Part shown: positions 17,789 through 29,392 of the stretch, piece by piece
Layout of the letters: the number at the start of each line of letters is the position of its first letter
Numbering within the stretch: position 1 is the stretch's first letter
NCBI RefSeq assembly: GCF_000428985.1
Contig: NZ_AUAZ01000009.1
Span: 80,192-144,191, forward strand
Source of the DNA: Marinobacterium litorale DSM 23545
GTDB lineage: Bacteria; Pseudomonadota; Gammaproteobacteria; Pseudomonadales; Balneatricaceae
Direction: 5' to 3'
DNA: 64,000 bases
Program-made: the position numbers and the translations under genes
The notes under the pieces: generated by a model
What the model was told of the DNA's origin: nothing
Seen by the model: only the letters and a program-made list of their open reading frames with translations
The model's database searches: none

Positions 17789-20021
17789 GTGCCGGAATCA
17801 CCTCGCTCCACTGTCGGGTTTTCAGGCCACAATCCGGATTGACCCAGAGCCGCTGCGCTGGAATGCGCTCGGCGGCCCGCTGCATCAGCGCATACACGGA
17901 CGCTTCCGACGGCACATTGGGACTGTGAATATCGTACACACCGGGACCGATCTCATTGGGGTAGCTGAATGTTTCAAAGGCATCCAACAGCTCCATATCC
18001 GAGCGCGAAGTCTCGATGGTGATCACATCCGCATCCATCCGTGCAATCGCCGGCAGAATATCGTTGAACTCGGAGTAGCACATATGGGTATGGATCTGGG
18101 TGCTGTCCGCTACACCGTTGGCGCTGATCCGAAACGCTTCCACCGCCCAATCCAGGTAGCTCTGCCACTGACTTTTGCGTAACGGCAGCCCCTCGCGCAA
18201 CGCCGCTTCATCGATCTGAATGATGTCGATGCCGGCCGCTTCCAGATCCTGCACCTCCTGACGAATCGCCAGCGCCAATTGATACGCGGTGGCTTCCAAA
18301 GGCTGATCATCGCGCACAAATGACCAGTTCAGGATCGTGACAGGGCCCGTGAGCATCCCCTTCATCGGCTTCTTGGTAAGAGACTGCGCGTATTGAGTCC
18401 ACTCCACCGTCATCGCTTTGGGCCGACTGATGTCGCCAAATAGAATCGGGGGTTTAACGCAGCGCGAACCATAGGATTGAACCCAGCCGAAGCGGCTGAA
18501 AGTATAACCGTCCAACTGCTGGCCGAAATACTCCACCATATCGTTGCGCTCCGCCTCGCCGTGTACCAACACATCGAGCCCCAGCGCTTCCTGCTGTTCA
18601 ATACACCGCTCGATCTCCTGCTTGATCGCCCCACGATAGGTACTCTCATCGATTTCCCCCTGCCGCACCGCCCGGCGCAACTGACGCAGTTGATCGGTCT
18701 GAGGAAAGGAGCCGATGGTGGTCGTCGGATAAAGCGGCAGACGCAGGCGTGCGTGCTGCAGTTTTGCGCGCTCTGCGTAGGGACTCTGCCGCTGACCCAG
18801 ACTCGGTTCCATGGCAGCAACGGCAGCTCGAACTTGCGGATTACGAACCCGGGCAGACGCGCGACGGCTCTGCAACGCCACCTGGTTCTCCAGCAAAGCG
18901 TCAGCGACTGCGCTGCGCCCCTCACGCAAGGCGCGCTGAATCAGCTTCAGTTCATCCAGCTTCTGCTGAGCAAACGCCAGCCAACTCCGGATTTCAGCGT
19001 CCAGCTCCTGCTCCAGTGCCAGATCCACCGGCACATGCAACAATGAGCAGGAGGGCGCCAGCCATAGGCGCTCTCCCAGCTGTCTTGATACCGGTTCCAG
19101 CCAATCCAGTAACGCCTCAAGATCGGTGCGCCAGATATTACGACCATCCACAACGCCCAGTGAAATCACCTGATCGGGCCGGGCATGGTTAATCAGGACC
19201 TGTACCTCCTGAGGTGCTTTAACCGCATCAAGATGAATACCCGCTACCGGTAGTGAGCAGGCCAGGGCCAGATTGTCTTCCAGAGCGCCAAAATAGGTGG
19301 TCAGCAACAACTTGATGCCACTTGCCGATGCCAGTTGCTGATAAGCCTGGCGATACGCCTGCTGCCAGTCATTAGCCAGATCGGTCACCAATGCGGGCTC
19401 ATCGATCTGAACCCACTCGACCCCCTCTGCGGCCAGTTCTGTCAGCAGCTCGCCGTAAACCTCCAGCAACTCCGGCAGCAACTGCAATGGCTGTGTCTCA
19501 TCCTTGGATTTTCCCAACGACAGATAGGTCAGCGGCCCGAGCACCACGGCCTTCACCGGCTTATCCTCAGCGCCCAGCTCACGGACCTGTTGGACTAGCC
19601 GATCACTATTCAGCGAAAAGCGCGTACTACGATCAAACTCCGGTACGATGTAGTGATAGTTGGTATCGAACCATTTAGTCATCTCTCCTGCATGGACACA
19701 CTGGCAGGCCGTATCACCGGCAGCACGGCCACGCGCGGCACGGAAATAACGCTCCAGCTCGCCACCTTCAGTCTGCAAAACACGTGTCGGCAGGTTACCC
19801 AGAGTGACGCTCATATCGAGCACCTGATCGTAAAGTGAGAAATCACCCACCTGAATCAGGTCCAGATCCTGCTGCCGCTCGCGGTTCAGGGTGCGCAGAG
19901 TCGCCGCTTTATCATTCAGCTGCGCCTCGTTCAAATCACCGCGCCAGTACGCTTCCAGCGCAAATTTCAGCTCACGCCGCGCCCCGATACGCGGAAATCC
20001 CAGGTTGTGTATCAGACTCAT
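17739..20021 (-). CDS. metE: Cobalamin-independent methionine synthase MetE
   Basis: The protein is 760 residues (E. coli 753) with two barrels. It transfers methyl from 5-methyltetrahydropteroyl-triglutamate to homocysteine. The zinc ligands are visible as His and Cys in THMCYSEF (near 645) and Cys in NPDCGLKTR (near 731); [12 protein letters not shown] is also present. The N-terminus [21 protein letters not shown] is canonical. The gene is divergent from metR across about 100 bp, the classic MetR-activated arrangement. It converges with the sirtuin gene, overlapping by 50 bp. Confidence 0.97.
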   Translation of the reverse strand: MSLIHNLGFPRIGARRELKFALEAYWRGDLNEAQLNDKAATLRTLNRERQQDLDLIQVGDFSLYDQVLDMSVTLGNLPTRVLQTEGGELERYFRAARGRAAGDTACQCVHAGEMTKWFDTNYHYIVPEFDRSTRFSLNSDRLVQQVRELGAEDKPVKAVVLGPLTYLSLGKSKDETQPLQLLPELLEVYGELLTELAAEGVEWVQIDEPALVTDLANDWQQAYRQAYQQLASASGIKLLLTTYFGALEDNLALACSLPVAGIHLDAVKAPQEVQVLINHARPDQVISLGVVDGRNIWRTDLEALLDWLEPVSRQLGERLWLAPSCSLLHVPVDLALEQELDAEIRSWLAFAQQKLDELKLIQRALREGRSAVADALLENQVALQSRRASARVRNPQVRAAVAAMEPSLGQRQSPYAERAKLQHARLRLPLYPTTTIGSFPQTDQLRQLRRAVRQGEIDESTYRGAIKQEIERCIEQQEALGLDVLVHGEAERNDMVEYFGQQLDGYTFSRFGWVQSYGSRCVKPPILFGDISRPKAMTVEWTQYAQSLTKKPMKGMLTGPVTILNWSFVRDDQPLEATAYQLALAIRQEVQDLEAAGIDIIQIDEAALREGLPLRKSQWQSYLDWAVEAFRISANGVADSTQIHTHMCYSEFNDILPAIARMDADVITIETSRSDMELLDAFETFSYPNEIGPGVYDIHSPNVPSEASVYALMQRAAERIPAQRLWVNPDCGLKTRQWSEVIPALRNMVAAAHRLRAEAG

Positions 20022-20072
20022 ATGCCTCTCCCTAAATCAGTTCGGGAGTATGCTAGCGACTGCAATCAATAA

Positions 20073-20091
20073 AAAATAATGGCATTATTTT
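20073..20091. promoter_or_regulatory. 19-bp palindrome in the metE/metR control region
   Basis: Perfect 9-bp arms AAAATAATG and CATTATTTT flank a single G, midway between the divergent metE and metR starts. It does not fit the enterobacterial MetR consensus (TGAA-N5-TTCA), but its position suits an operator for MetR or another regulator, or an AT-rich promoter core. Confidence 0.45.
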
Positions 20092-20123
20092 ATACATCCA
20101 TTATTCAAACTAATGATTTAAAG

Positions 20124-21023
20124 ATGCTCGAACGCCATCACCTGATGATTCTGCGTGCGGTAAAACAGGAAGGCTCCCTGACCGCGGCTGCAACTCAACT
20201 CTGTCTGACGCAACCGGCGCTGACCCACGCCATGCGCAAGCTGGAACAACGTCTGGGCACAGCTATCTGGAATAAGGAGGGGCGCCAGCTAAGGCTGACC
20301 CAGGCGGGTGAGTATCTGCTGCAAACCGCCGAGCGCTTGCTGCCCCAGTTTGAACACGCCGAGGATGTGGTCCGTCAGTTTGCCGAAGGGCTGCGCGGAA
20401 CACTGAGAGTTGGCATGGAGTGCCACCCCTGCTACCAGTGGCTGCTGAAAGTGGTGAGTCCGTATCTGAAACAGTGGCCCGACGTCGACGTGGACGTGCG
20501 CCAGAAATTTCAATTCGGCGGCATCGGTGCCCTGTTCGGTCACGAGATCGATCTGCTGGTCACCCCGGATCCACTGTTTAGAAGCGGGCTACATTTCGAG
20601 CCGGTTTTCGATTATGAGCAGGTGCTGGTCGTCGCCGATACACACAAGCTAGCAGCTCAGTCTCAGGTAGAGCCGGAGCAACTGGCGGGAGAGACATTGA
20701 TCACCTACCCGGTGGAGCCCGAACGGCTGGATATCTTCAACCGCTTTCTGACGCCGGCCGGACAGTCCCCCCGGCGCCACAAACAGATCGAAACCACCGA
20801 TATCATGCTGCAGATGGTCGCTGCAGGACGGGGTGTCGCCGCACTGCCCCGCTGGCTCGTCGTCGAGTATCAAAATCGATTGCCCATCCAGCCACTCCGC
20901 TTGGGTGGAAAAGGGGTCCACAAGCAGATCTTTTTAGGCAGCCGCGTGGCGGATAGCGACGTGGACTACCTGAATGCGTTTGTTAACCTGGCCCGCAACC
21001 CTGCCACGAATGACGGGTGCTAG
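20124..21023 (+). CDS. metR: MetR, LysR-type activator of methionine biosynthesis
   Basis: The protein is 299 residues. An N-terminal winged helix-turn-helix (MILRAVKQEGSLTAAATQLC) is followed by an effector domain with the MetR-specific MECHPCYQWLLKVVSPYLK, LITYPVEPERLDIFNRFL and MVAAGRGVAALPRWL segments, all shared with E. coli MetR, which senses homocysteine. The divergent metE confirms the role. I start it at the ATG at 20124, which gives the usual LERHHL N-terminus; an upstream in-frame ATG has no ribosome-binding site. Its stop codon shares a CTAG with the stop of the opposing LysR gene. Confidence 0.94.
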   Translation: MLERHHLMILRAVKQEGSLTAAATQLCLTQPALTHAMRKLEQRLGTAIWNKEGRQLRLTQAGEYLLQTAERLLPQFEHAEDVVRQFAEGLRGTLRVGMECHPCYQWLLKVVSPYLKQWPDVDVDVRQKFQFGGIGALFGHEIDLLVTPDPLFRSGLHFEPVFDYEQVLVVADTHKLAAQSQVEPEQLAGETLITYPVEPERLDIFNRFLTPAGQSPRRHKQIETTDIMLQMVAAGRGVAALPRWLVVEYQNRLPIQPLRLGGKGVHKQIFLGSRVADSDVDYLNAFVNLARNPATNDGC

Positions 21024-21913
21024 GACGTTTGCCAGGGCGAGCCCTCACGGAAGCGTTCGATCAGAAAGTCGCACAGCACCTGCAAACGAGGTGAGCGCTG
21101 CCGAGTCTGCGGATAAACCAGCCAGACACCGCTGAACGGATAGCGATACTGCTCCAGCATGGAAACCAGCCCCCCTCGCGCCAATGCAGGCTCCACGTAA
21201 TAATCCGGTAACTGAGCGATACCCAGTCCCTTAAGTACCGCATCAAGCAGCGCCGGGCCTGAATTGGAGCGCCAGTTACCACTCACTTTCAACTCGCGAC
21301 GCTGGCCTTTTTCACTGAACAGCCACCAGGGGTTGGAACCCAACAGACAGTTATGACCGGCCAGCTCCGAAAGGGTATGGGGCATGGGGAAGCGCCGCAG
21401 GTACTCTTTACTGGCACAGAGATACTCCCGCCGATCACACAGACGGCGCGCCAGCAGCGATGAATCTCTCAGCCGCCCCATCCGTATTGCCAGATCATAG
21501 CCCTCCCCGATCAGGTCGGTCTGACGATTGGTCAGATGCAGGTCCAGCGACATTTTCGGGTAGCGCAGCAGAAAATCGTTCAGCAACGGCGCCAGAAAAC
21601 GTTCCCCAAAGGTGGTCGCACAGGTCACACGCAGGTTCCCGGCCGGTTCAGCCTGATAGCTGGTGAGCGCTTCCTCGGCGGCATCAAACCCCTCCAGCAA
21701 ATGATGGCAGTGTTGATAGTAATGTTCGCCGGCATCACTGAGCCGGAAGCGGCGCGTGGTGCGATAGAGCAGCGGTGTGTTCAACTCTGCTTCCAGCCGT
21801 GACACTAGTCGGCTGATGTGGGACGCGGACACATTCAGTTTTTGCGCGGCTGCGGAAAAGCTGCCCTGCTGGACCACTTCAACAAAAGCTTCAATCGCAT
21901 CCCAGTTACGCAC
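21020..21913 (-). CDS. LysR-type regulator divergent from the formaldehyde dehydrogenase gene
   Basis: The protein is 297 residues from a GTG start with an excellent GGGAGG site 6 bases upstream; longer in-frame starts are possible but would add an unusual N-terminal tail. The DNA-binding domain is VRNWDAIEAFVEVVQQGSFS, then AAAQKLNVSASHISRLVSR. The effector domain is of the CrgA/DsdC-like subgroup (GNLRVTCATTFGERFLAPLL). It is transcribed away from the class III alcohol dehydrogenase gene, a layout frequent in proteobacteria where a LysR gene precedes adhC. It probably controls glutathione-dependent formaldehyde detoxification. Confidence 0.9.
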   Translation of the reverse strand: MRNWDAIEAFVEVVQQGSFSAAAQKLNVSASHISRLVSRLEAELNTPLLYRTTRRFRLSDAGEHYYQHCHHLLEGFDAAEEALTSYQAEPAGNLRVTCATTFGERFLAPLLNDFLLRYPKMSLDLHLTNRQTDLIGEGYDLAIRMGRLRDSSLLARRLCDRREYLCASKEYLRRFPMPHTLSELAGHNCLLGSNPWWLFSEKGQRRELKVSGNWRSNSGPALLDAVLKGLGIAQLPDYYVEPALARGGLVSMLEQYRYPFSGVWLVYPQTRQRSPRLQVLCDFLIERFREGSPWQTS

Positions 21914-21954
21914 AGGCCACCTCCCGAAGAATTTGTGCCTGTATGCCATAATTA

Positions 21955-23173
<1,219 letters not shown>

Positions 23174-23204
23174 TTTCGTGTCGCTGCATCGGGCATCTGC
23201 ACAC

Positions 23205-23432
23205 CGACACGCCGTGAATCCATCCATGGAGGCTCTGCAGCGCCATCCCTGGCGCTGAAGGTCGGCTTAGCAGATACCCGATACGTTCTGATATGCCGCA
23301 GTACATCCAAGATGGGGAGGCACCCAAGGATGCAGGCGCAGAGGGGTCACTGTTGACCGACCGTTGGCGCCATGGATGGCGGGAGGCCGCCCCGCGCCAT
23401 CGAGCCCCCAGGGACGGGTTTACGGCGTGTCG
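23205..23432. repeat. Inverted pair of palindromic intergenic repeat modules
   Basis: The 324-bp space between frmA and the hydrolase gene holds two diverged copies of one module in opposite orientation, at about 23205-23266 and 23357-23432. The outer ends read CGACACGCCGT and ACGGCGTGTCG. Inside each is a CCATCCATGG-like core and a second palindrome (AGCGCCA-TCCC-TGGCGCT at 23239-23256; GCCATGGATGGC in the other). No coding frame is convincing here. The form is that of a dispersed non-coding repeat family, but no further copy was seen in the window. Confidence 0.75.
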
Positions 23433-23497
23433 GGCTGCAGTGACCGCTCCAAAGCATCTCCCACCCCGGTGCCGCCCATAGACTCAAGGAGACCCTC

Positions 23498-24346
23498 ATG
23501 TCCGATACAACCCCCGAGCTAATCGCCAGCAACAAATGCTTTGACGGTTGGCTCAAGCGCTACAAGCATCAGTCATCCAGTACCGGTACTGAGATGATTT
23601 TTGCGATCTATCTTCCACCACAGGCTCAGAGCCAATCGGTACCCGTGCTCTACTGGCTCTCAGGCCTCACCTGCACCGATGAAAACTTCATGCAGAAAGC
23701 GGGTGCCCAGCGCCTGGCGTCTGAGCTGGGTATTGCGATCGTCTGCCCGGATACCAGCCCGCGTGGCACCGATCATCCGGGAGAGCATGACAGCTACGAT
23801 TTCGGCTCGGCAGCCGGCTTCTATGTGAATGCGACCGAAGCCCCCTGGTCAGAAAACTACCGCATGTACGATTACGTGGTGGATGAGCTGCCTGCGCTGA
23901 TCGAGGAGCACTTCCCGGTCACCGACAAGCGTTCCATCAGCGGCCACTCCATGGGTGGTCATGGCGCTCTTATCTGTGCATTGAAAAACCCGGGCCGCTA
24001 CCAGTCAGTTTCTGCCTTTGCACCGATCAGCAACCCGATCAACTGCCCCTGGGGTGAAAAAGCGTTGGCGGGCTATCTGGGTAACGACCGGGAAAGCTGG
24101 AAGGCCTGGGACAGTTGCGAACTGATCGCCTCGGCCAGCGAGCGCTTGCCGCTGCTGGTGGATCAGGGCGAGGCGGATGATTTCCTGGCTGAGCAGCTCA
24201 AACCGGAAGCACTAAAGCAGGCCTGTGAGGAAAACGGTCATCCACTGGAGCTGCGCCTGCAGCCGGGCTATGATCACAGCTACTTCTTTATTGCCAGCTT
24301 TATCGATGACCACCTGCGTCATCATGCCAAGGCGCTCGGCGCTTAA
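23498..24346 (+). CDS. fghA: S-formylglutathione hydrolase
   Basis: The protein is 282 residues, an esterase-D family alpha/beta hydrolase. Landmarks are YWLSGLTCTDENFMQKAGAQ, PDTSPRG, the nucleophile elbow GHSMGGHGAL (Ser near 149) and the catalytic His in PGYDHSYFF. It hydrolyses S-formylglutathione to formate and GSH, the second step after the class III dehydrogenase. AAGGAG lies 6 bases before the ATG. It is probably co-transcribed with frmA through the intervening repeat. Confidence 0.95.
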   Translation: MSDTTPELIASNKCFDGWLKRYKHQSSSTGTEMIFAIYLPPQAQSQSVPVLYWLSGLTCTDENFMQKAGAQRLASELGIAIVCPDTSPRGTDHPGEHDSYDFGSAAGFYVNATEAPWSENYRMYDYVVDELPALIEEHFPVTDKRSISGHSMGGHGALICALKNPGRYQSVSAFAPISNPINCPWGEKALAGYLGNDRESWKAWDSCELIASASERLPLLVDQGEADDFLAEQLKPEALKQACEENGHPLELRLQPGYDHSYFFIASFIDDHLRHHAKALGA

Positions 24347-24352
24347 GCGCGC

Positions 24353-24754
24353 TCAGTCGTCCTCGGTGCGGGGCGTCCAGTGAATTGTGACTTCGCGGAC
24401 GCCCCAGTCCAGCGCCGCCTGCACATCGTTCCCCATGTAGATATCGATCTTCTGCTTCCAGCGCTTGTGCATCTTGTCCATCACCATATAGCGCCCCTCC
24501 AAGCCTTCGATCCGAATCATCGTCCCGTAGGTCAGGCCCTTTCTGAGCAGATCCCGTGACACCGCCACCGCTTTCATTCCGGGACTGAGACGGTCGCCCC
24601 AGGCTGCCGTATTGGGGTGTTCGTTGGTCTGGTCCGGTACCGAATTGTAGGCGGACGCCATCACGGTCAGCTCCAGCGACTCCGCTTCTCCGCTACATCC
24701 GCTCAACAACAGCAGTAAAGCTGCTGCCGGTAGAAATCGTCCTGACCGACGCAT
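24353..24754 (-). CDS. 3D-domain lipoprotein
   Basis: The protein is 133 residues. A lipoprotein signal (LLLLLSGC, Cys near 20) is followed by a domain with the three conserved aspartates of the 3D family (GDRLSPGMKAVAV, VMDKMHKRW, KIDIYMG), related to the MltA/RlpA double-psi barrel fold. Members are linked to peptidoglycan turnover; no transglycosylase catalytic domain is attached here. It should be anchored in the envelope. It converges with the hydrolase gene, leaving only 6 bp between stops. It is a solitary gene. Confidence 0.85.
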   Translation of the reverse strand: MRRSGRFLPAAALLLLLSGCSGEAESLELTVMASAYNSVPDQTNEHPNTAAWGDRLSPGMKAVAVSRDLLRKGLTYGTMIRIEGLEGRYMVMDKMHKRWKQKIDIYMGNDVQAALDWGVREVTIHWTPRTEDD

Positions 24755-24888
24755 ACCGCCAACCTGTTCAAATCGATAACTGTGAAATGGGCTTTGGAGT
24801 CTACACTGGGTGTAACAAACGGGAAATCTTTTGCGTGACTCGCTCCCCGTTTCGGTTTATATAAAGCCACCCCATCCGGAGTCCCGCC

Positions 24889-25539
24889 ATGAACAGTTTA
24901 GCCTCTCCCAGCCACGAGCTGGTTTTCGACCATATCGCCGATGCCTTGGTGGATAAAGGCTACCTGATCCTGAACGATGGCCTACCAGAGGCTTTGACGT
25001 CCGCACTCTTTCAGCGCATCAATCATCTCAACGATGAAGACTTTCGCCGTGCCGGTGTGGGCCGGGAACAGGATCAGCATCTGAACAGCCGTATCCGACA
25101 GGATCAGATCCGCTGGCTGGAGCACAGTGATGTGAGTGAATCCGCCTATCTGCACTGGATGGACAGCCTGCGTGAAGGGATCAACCGACGCCTGTTCATG
25201 GGCCTTTTTGATTACGAGTGCCATTTCGCCCATTATGCGCCAGGCGCCTTCTACAAGCGTCATCTGGATGCATTTCGCGGCCAGACCAACCGGGTACTGA
25301 CCACGGTGTTTTATCTCAACCCTCAGTGGCAGCAATCCGACGGTGGCGAGTTGGTGATCTACCCGGAAGCCGGGGATCACCCGATCGAGCGAGTGGCGCC
25401 CGCTGCCGGTACCCTTGTTGTGTTTCTCAGCGACCGCTTCCCCCACGAAGTCTTACCGGCAAAAGCGGACCGTTTCAGCATCGCCGGCTGGTTCCGCGTC
25501 AACGCCAGCATTGGCAATCAGATCGACCCGCCGCGCTAA
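24889..25539 (+). CDS. 2-oxoglutarate/Fe(II)-dependent oxygenase, prolyl hydroxylase-like
   Basis: The protein is 216 residues. The double-stranded beta-helix carries the iron triad as His and Asp in YKRHLDAF (near 123) and a distal His in DRFPHEVLP (near 185). The RFSIAGWFR segment provides the Arg for 2-oxoglutarate. FYLNPQWQQSDGGELVIY is typical of the 2OG-FeII_Oxy_3 family. The substrate is unknown; bacterial relatives hydroxylate proteins such as ribosomal proteins or EF-Tu. GGAG lies 7 bases before the ATG. It stands alone. Confidence 0.88.
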   Translation: MNSLASPSHELVFDHIADALVDKGYLILNDGLPEALTSALFQRINHLNDEDFRRAGVGREQDQHLNSRIRQDQIRWLEHSDVSESAYLHWMDSLREGINRRLFMGLFDYECHFAHYAPGAFYKRHLDAFRGQTNRVLTTVFYLNPQWQQSDGGELVIYPEAGDHPIERVAPAAGTLVVFLSDRFPHEVLPAKADRFSIAGWFRVNASIGNQIDPPR

Positions 25540-25572
25540 ACACCCGTGGCTGCGCGGCCCGCCTGCCAGCCA

Positions 25573-25600
25573 TTACTGACGGAACGATCCCCTGTATACT
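25573..25600 (+). promoter_or_regulatory. Sigma-70-like promoter of dbpA
   Basis: TTACTG and TATACT with a 16-base spacer lie 40 bp before the dbpA start. The fit to the consensus is good at -10 and moderate at -35. Confidence 0.5.
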
Positions 25601-25639
25601 GGCCGTCTTGATAACATCGATTAAATAACCGGACCTGCC

Positions 25640-27019
<1,380 letters not shown>

Positions 27020-27204
27020 AGGAACACCCACGAAGCTTCGTTTCGCCACAATCCTCTGCACCTAAAAGGGTACTGCATGCTACAGAGCGCCGGGTTTCCG
27101 GCCTCGGGTCAACCTTTGTCTAAACTGCACTCACTTTACACTTCAAACGGCCGTTCCAATCTGATAAAAGATTGCCTTCTTATATTGCAATGGAGGCAAT
27201 ACAC

Positions 27205-28266
27205 ATGCGTACTCTTGCTCTACGCCGCTCACTCGGGCGAGCTGCAACTCTTTCGTTACTATCCCTTGTACTCACCGCCTGTGTGACCGGAAACCGCGCG
27301 ACCCAGGATGTCACTACTGCAGAGCGCACTAAAGGCGGCCTTTTCGGCATGAGCGAATACGCAGACATGGAGGTTAACAAACCAAAAGCTTTCGCAGGAA
27401 AAAGCAAGCTGATAATCGGTTCGTTCAAGGTTGGATTTGTCGATAGTAAGCGGGCTGAAGCGAAAGCCGGAGGCGGCATTATGGGTAGTGCATACGGCGG
27501 GAAATCAGTCGCGCGCCTTAAGCTAGAGGGTGTTGATGACCAACACAAACAGGCATTAACAGAAGTAGCGTATAACTCCTTTACACAGCGCTTACAAAAG
27601 GCCGGTTACGAAATTGTCGAGCTTGGCGTACTTCAGGGATACAAAGGTTATGAAAAAGTTAAGCTGTTTGACTTCCCGCTAGAATCGGATAACTCGGGCC
27701 TACTCTCCGACTACGGTGTGACCTACTACCACACCCCCGCTGTTTTTGGGAAAACACATGTCTACATGGGCGAGATACCGGGTGAAAGTGGGGGTTTTGG
27801 CTTTTCCAGCCCGAATGCCGTGACGGCCGAGTTCGCGAAAGCCACCGGTATCCCGGTTATCAACGTCAGCTACGTCCTCGATTTTGCGAACACGGGTTCC
27901 TACGGCGACTTTTTCACCAGCACAAGCTCTGTGAGCGTCGGACAAGGCATGACCCTGGTCCCGGGCGCCAATCTGGGGATCATTAGCGGCTGGGGAGGTA
28001 GCTTCAGCGACGAAGTGGGATCACTACGTACGGGGCAGCCACTCACTTCCGATATTAAATTCGCGGCGGTTGAGGACAGCACCACAGACACTCATAAAAC
28101 GGTACAGACAGTCACCAATGTCGTGGGACTTCTCGGCGGGATAGGGAGCAACATTACCCGAGACTATATCGTTCGGGCAGACCCGGAAAGATTCGAAGCC
28201 GCTGCAATCGATGTAATCGAGCAAATTAACGAAGCTTTTGTTCTGAAAATGGCCGAGCTCCGCTAA
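27205..28266 (+). CDS. Lipoprotein of unknown function
   Basis: The protein is 353 residues. A lipoprotein signal (SLLSLVLTAC) is followed by a soluble domain I do not recognise. Visible traits are GKSKLIIGSFKVGFVDSKRA, a Gly-rich stretch (AKAGGGIMGSAYGG), repeated Val-Ser-Gly-rich strands near 235-260, and a conserved-looking C-terminal helix. The start at 27205 has GGAGG 8 bases upstream. Base composition is lower in GC than its neighbours and it has no operon partner, which suggests later acquisition. It is probably an outer-membrane-anchored periplasmic or surface protein. Confidence 0.8.
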   Translation: MRTLALRRSLGRAATLSLLSLVLTACVTGNRATQDVTTAERTKGGLFGMSEYADMEVNKPKAFAGKSKLIIGSFKVGFVDSKRAEAKAGGGIMGSAYGGKSVARLKLEGVDDQHKQALTEVAYNSFTQRLQKAGYEIVELGVLQGYKGYEKVKLFDFPLESDNSGLLSDYGVTYYHTPAVFGKTHVYMGEIPGESGGFGFSSPNAVTAEFAKATGIPVINVSYVLDFANTGSYGDFFTSTSSVSVGQGMTLVPGANLGIISGWGGSFSDEVGSLRTGQPLTSDIKFAAVEDSTTDTHKTVQTVTNVVGLLGGIGSNITRDYIVRADPERFEAAAIDVIEQINEAFVLKMAELR

Positions 28267-28303
28267 TTCCAAATTCTACAACCGAGACGCTGGGCTGCCA
28301 AAA

Positions 28304-29296
28304 TCAAAGCAGCTCCAGCGGCGCTTCTCTCAGTTTGGCAAACTGCTCACGCAACTGCAGCAGGTGCTCGCCCCAGTAGCGTTCGGTGTTAAACCAGGGG
28401 AAGTTATGCGGAAAGGCCGGGTCTTCCCAGCGACGGCCCAGCCAGGCGCTGTAATGCAGCATCCGCAGGGTCCGAAGGGCTTCCAGCAGGTGTAACTCGC
28501 GCGGGTCGAAGTCGGCGAATTCATTATAGCCTTCCACCACTTCGGCTAACTGCAACTGCTGTTCCTGACGGTCGTCCCCGGTAAGCAGCATCCACAAATC
28601 CTGAATCGCCGGTGCCATACGCGCATCGTCAAAATCGACAAAGTTGGGGGTATTGTCCCGCCACAGGATATTTCCGCCGTGGCAGTCACCGTGGGCGCGA
28701 ATCATGCGCAGGGAACCGGCCCGGTCAAAGGCTGAGCCGATCTCGTGAATCAGGTCATCGGCCAGGCTGATATAGGCCTCGCGCAGACTGGCGGGAATAA
28801 ATCGGTCGGTAATCAGGCAAATACTGTCGATGCCATAGCTCTGGATGCTCAGTTCCGGCCGATGGATAAACGGCTTAACCGCCCCCACCAGATGGATGCG
28901 GCCAAGGGTCTGCCCCAGCCGGTAAAGGTGATCCGGATCACCCAGCTCCGGCGCCCGCCCTCCGCGACGTTCGTAGAGGGAGAACCGGTAGTCTTCAAAC
29001 CGGAACAGGCTCTCGCCCGCCTCATTACGCAACGGCGGCACCACCGGCAGCTCCTGCTCCACCATCTCGAAGCAGAACTGATGCTCCTCAAGGATCTGCT
29101 CATCGCTCCAGCGTCCGGGGCGATAGAACTTGGCGATCAACGGTGTACTCTCCTCGATTCCCACCTGATACACGCGGTTCTCGTAGCTATTCAGCGCGAG
29201 TATTCGGCCATCGCTGAGATAACCCAATGACTCTACCGAATCGATCACGGTATCCGGTTTCAGCTGGTAGAAGGGTTGTGCCGGGTTATCTGTCAT
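28304..29296 (-). CDS. srkA: Stress response kinase SrkA (YihE/RdoA)
   Basis: The protein is 330 residues (E. coli 328) with an aminoglycoside-phosphotransferase-like kinase fold. The catalytic loop is IRAHGDCHGGNILW and the metal-binding segment is NFVDFDDARMAPAIQDLWML. The N-terminal lobe has NRVYQVGIE and the lysine in IAKFYRPGRW. In E. coli this Ser/Thr kinase protects against reactive-oxygen-linked death and MazF-driven killing. No dsbA follows here, unlike in E. coli. It is divergent from the methyltransferase-like gene. Confidence 0.93.
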   Translation of the reverse strand: MTDNPAQPFYQLKPDTVIDSVESLGYLSDGRILALNSYENRVYQVGIEESTPLIAKFYRPGRWSDEQILEEHQFCFEMVEQELPVVPPLRNEAGESLFRFEDYRFSLYERRGGRAPELGDPDHLYRLGQTLGRIHLVGAVKPFIHRPELSIQSYGIDSICLITDRFIPASLREAYISLADDLIHEIGSAFDRAGSLRMIRAHGDCHGGNILWRDNTPNFVDFDDARMAPAIQDLWMLLTGDDRQEQQLQLAEVVEGYNEFADFDPRELHLLEALRTLRMLHYSAWLGRRWEDPAFPHNFPWFNTERYWGEHLLQLREQFAKLREAPLELL

Positions 29297-29392
29297 AGTG
29301 CACCGTTGTAAAGTCTGAAGCGGCCATTGTAGCGGTCTACCCCGGGCTTAGAAAACGTATCCCGGCGCTCGATCAACACGTAGAATGCGGGG

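Noticed and set aside
20022..20123. SAM or cobalamin riboswitch before metE.
   Set aside because: The gap is only about 100 bp, shared by two genes, with no conserved riboswitch core; control by MetR explains it.
24339..24352. Palindrome GCGCTTAAGCGC at the end of the S-formylglutathione hydrolase gene as a terminator.
   Set aside because: There is no room for a loop and no T-tract; it coincides with the stop codon and adjoining short gap to the converging gene.
27030..27041. Palindrome ACGAAGCTTCGT after dbpA.
   Set aside because: Twelve bases with no loop or T-tract; it could be a chance site and is too weak to call a terminator.
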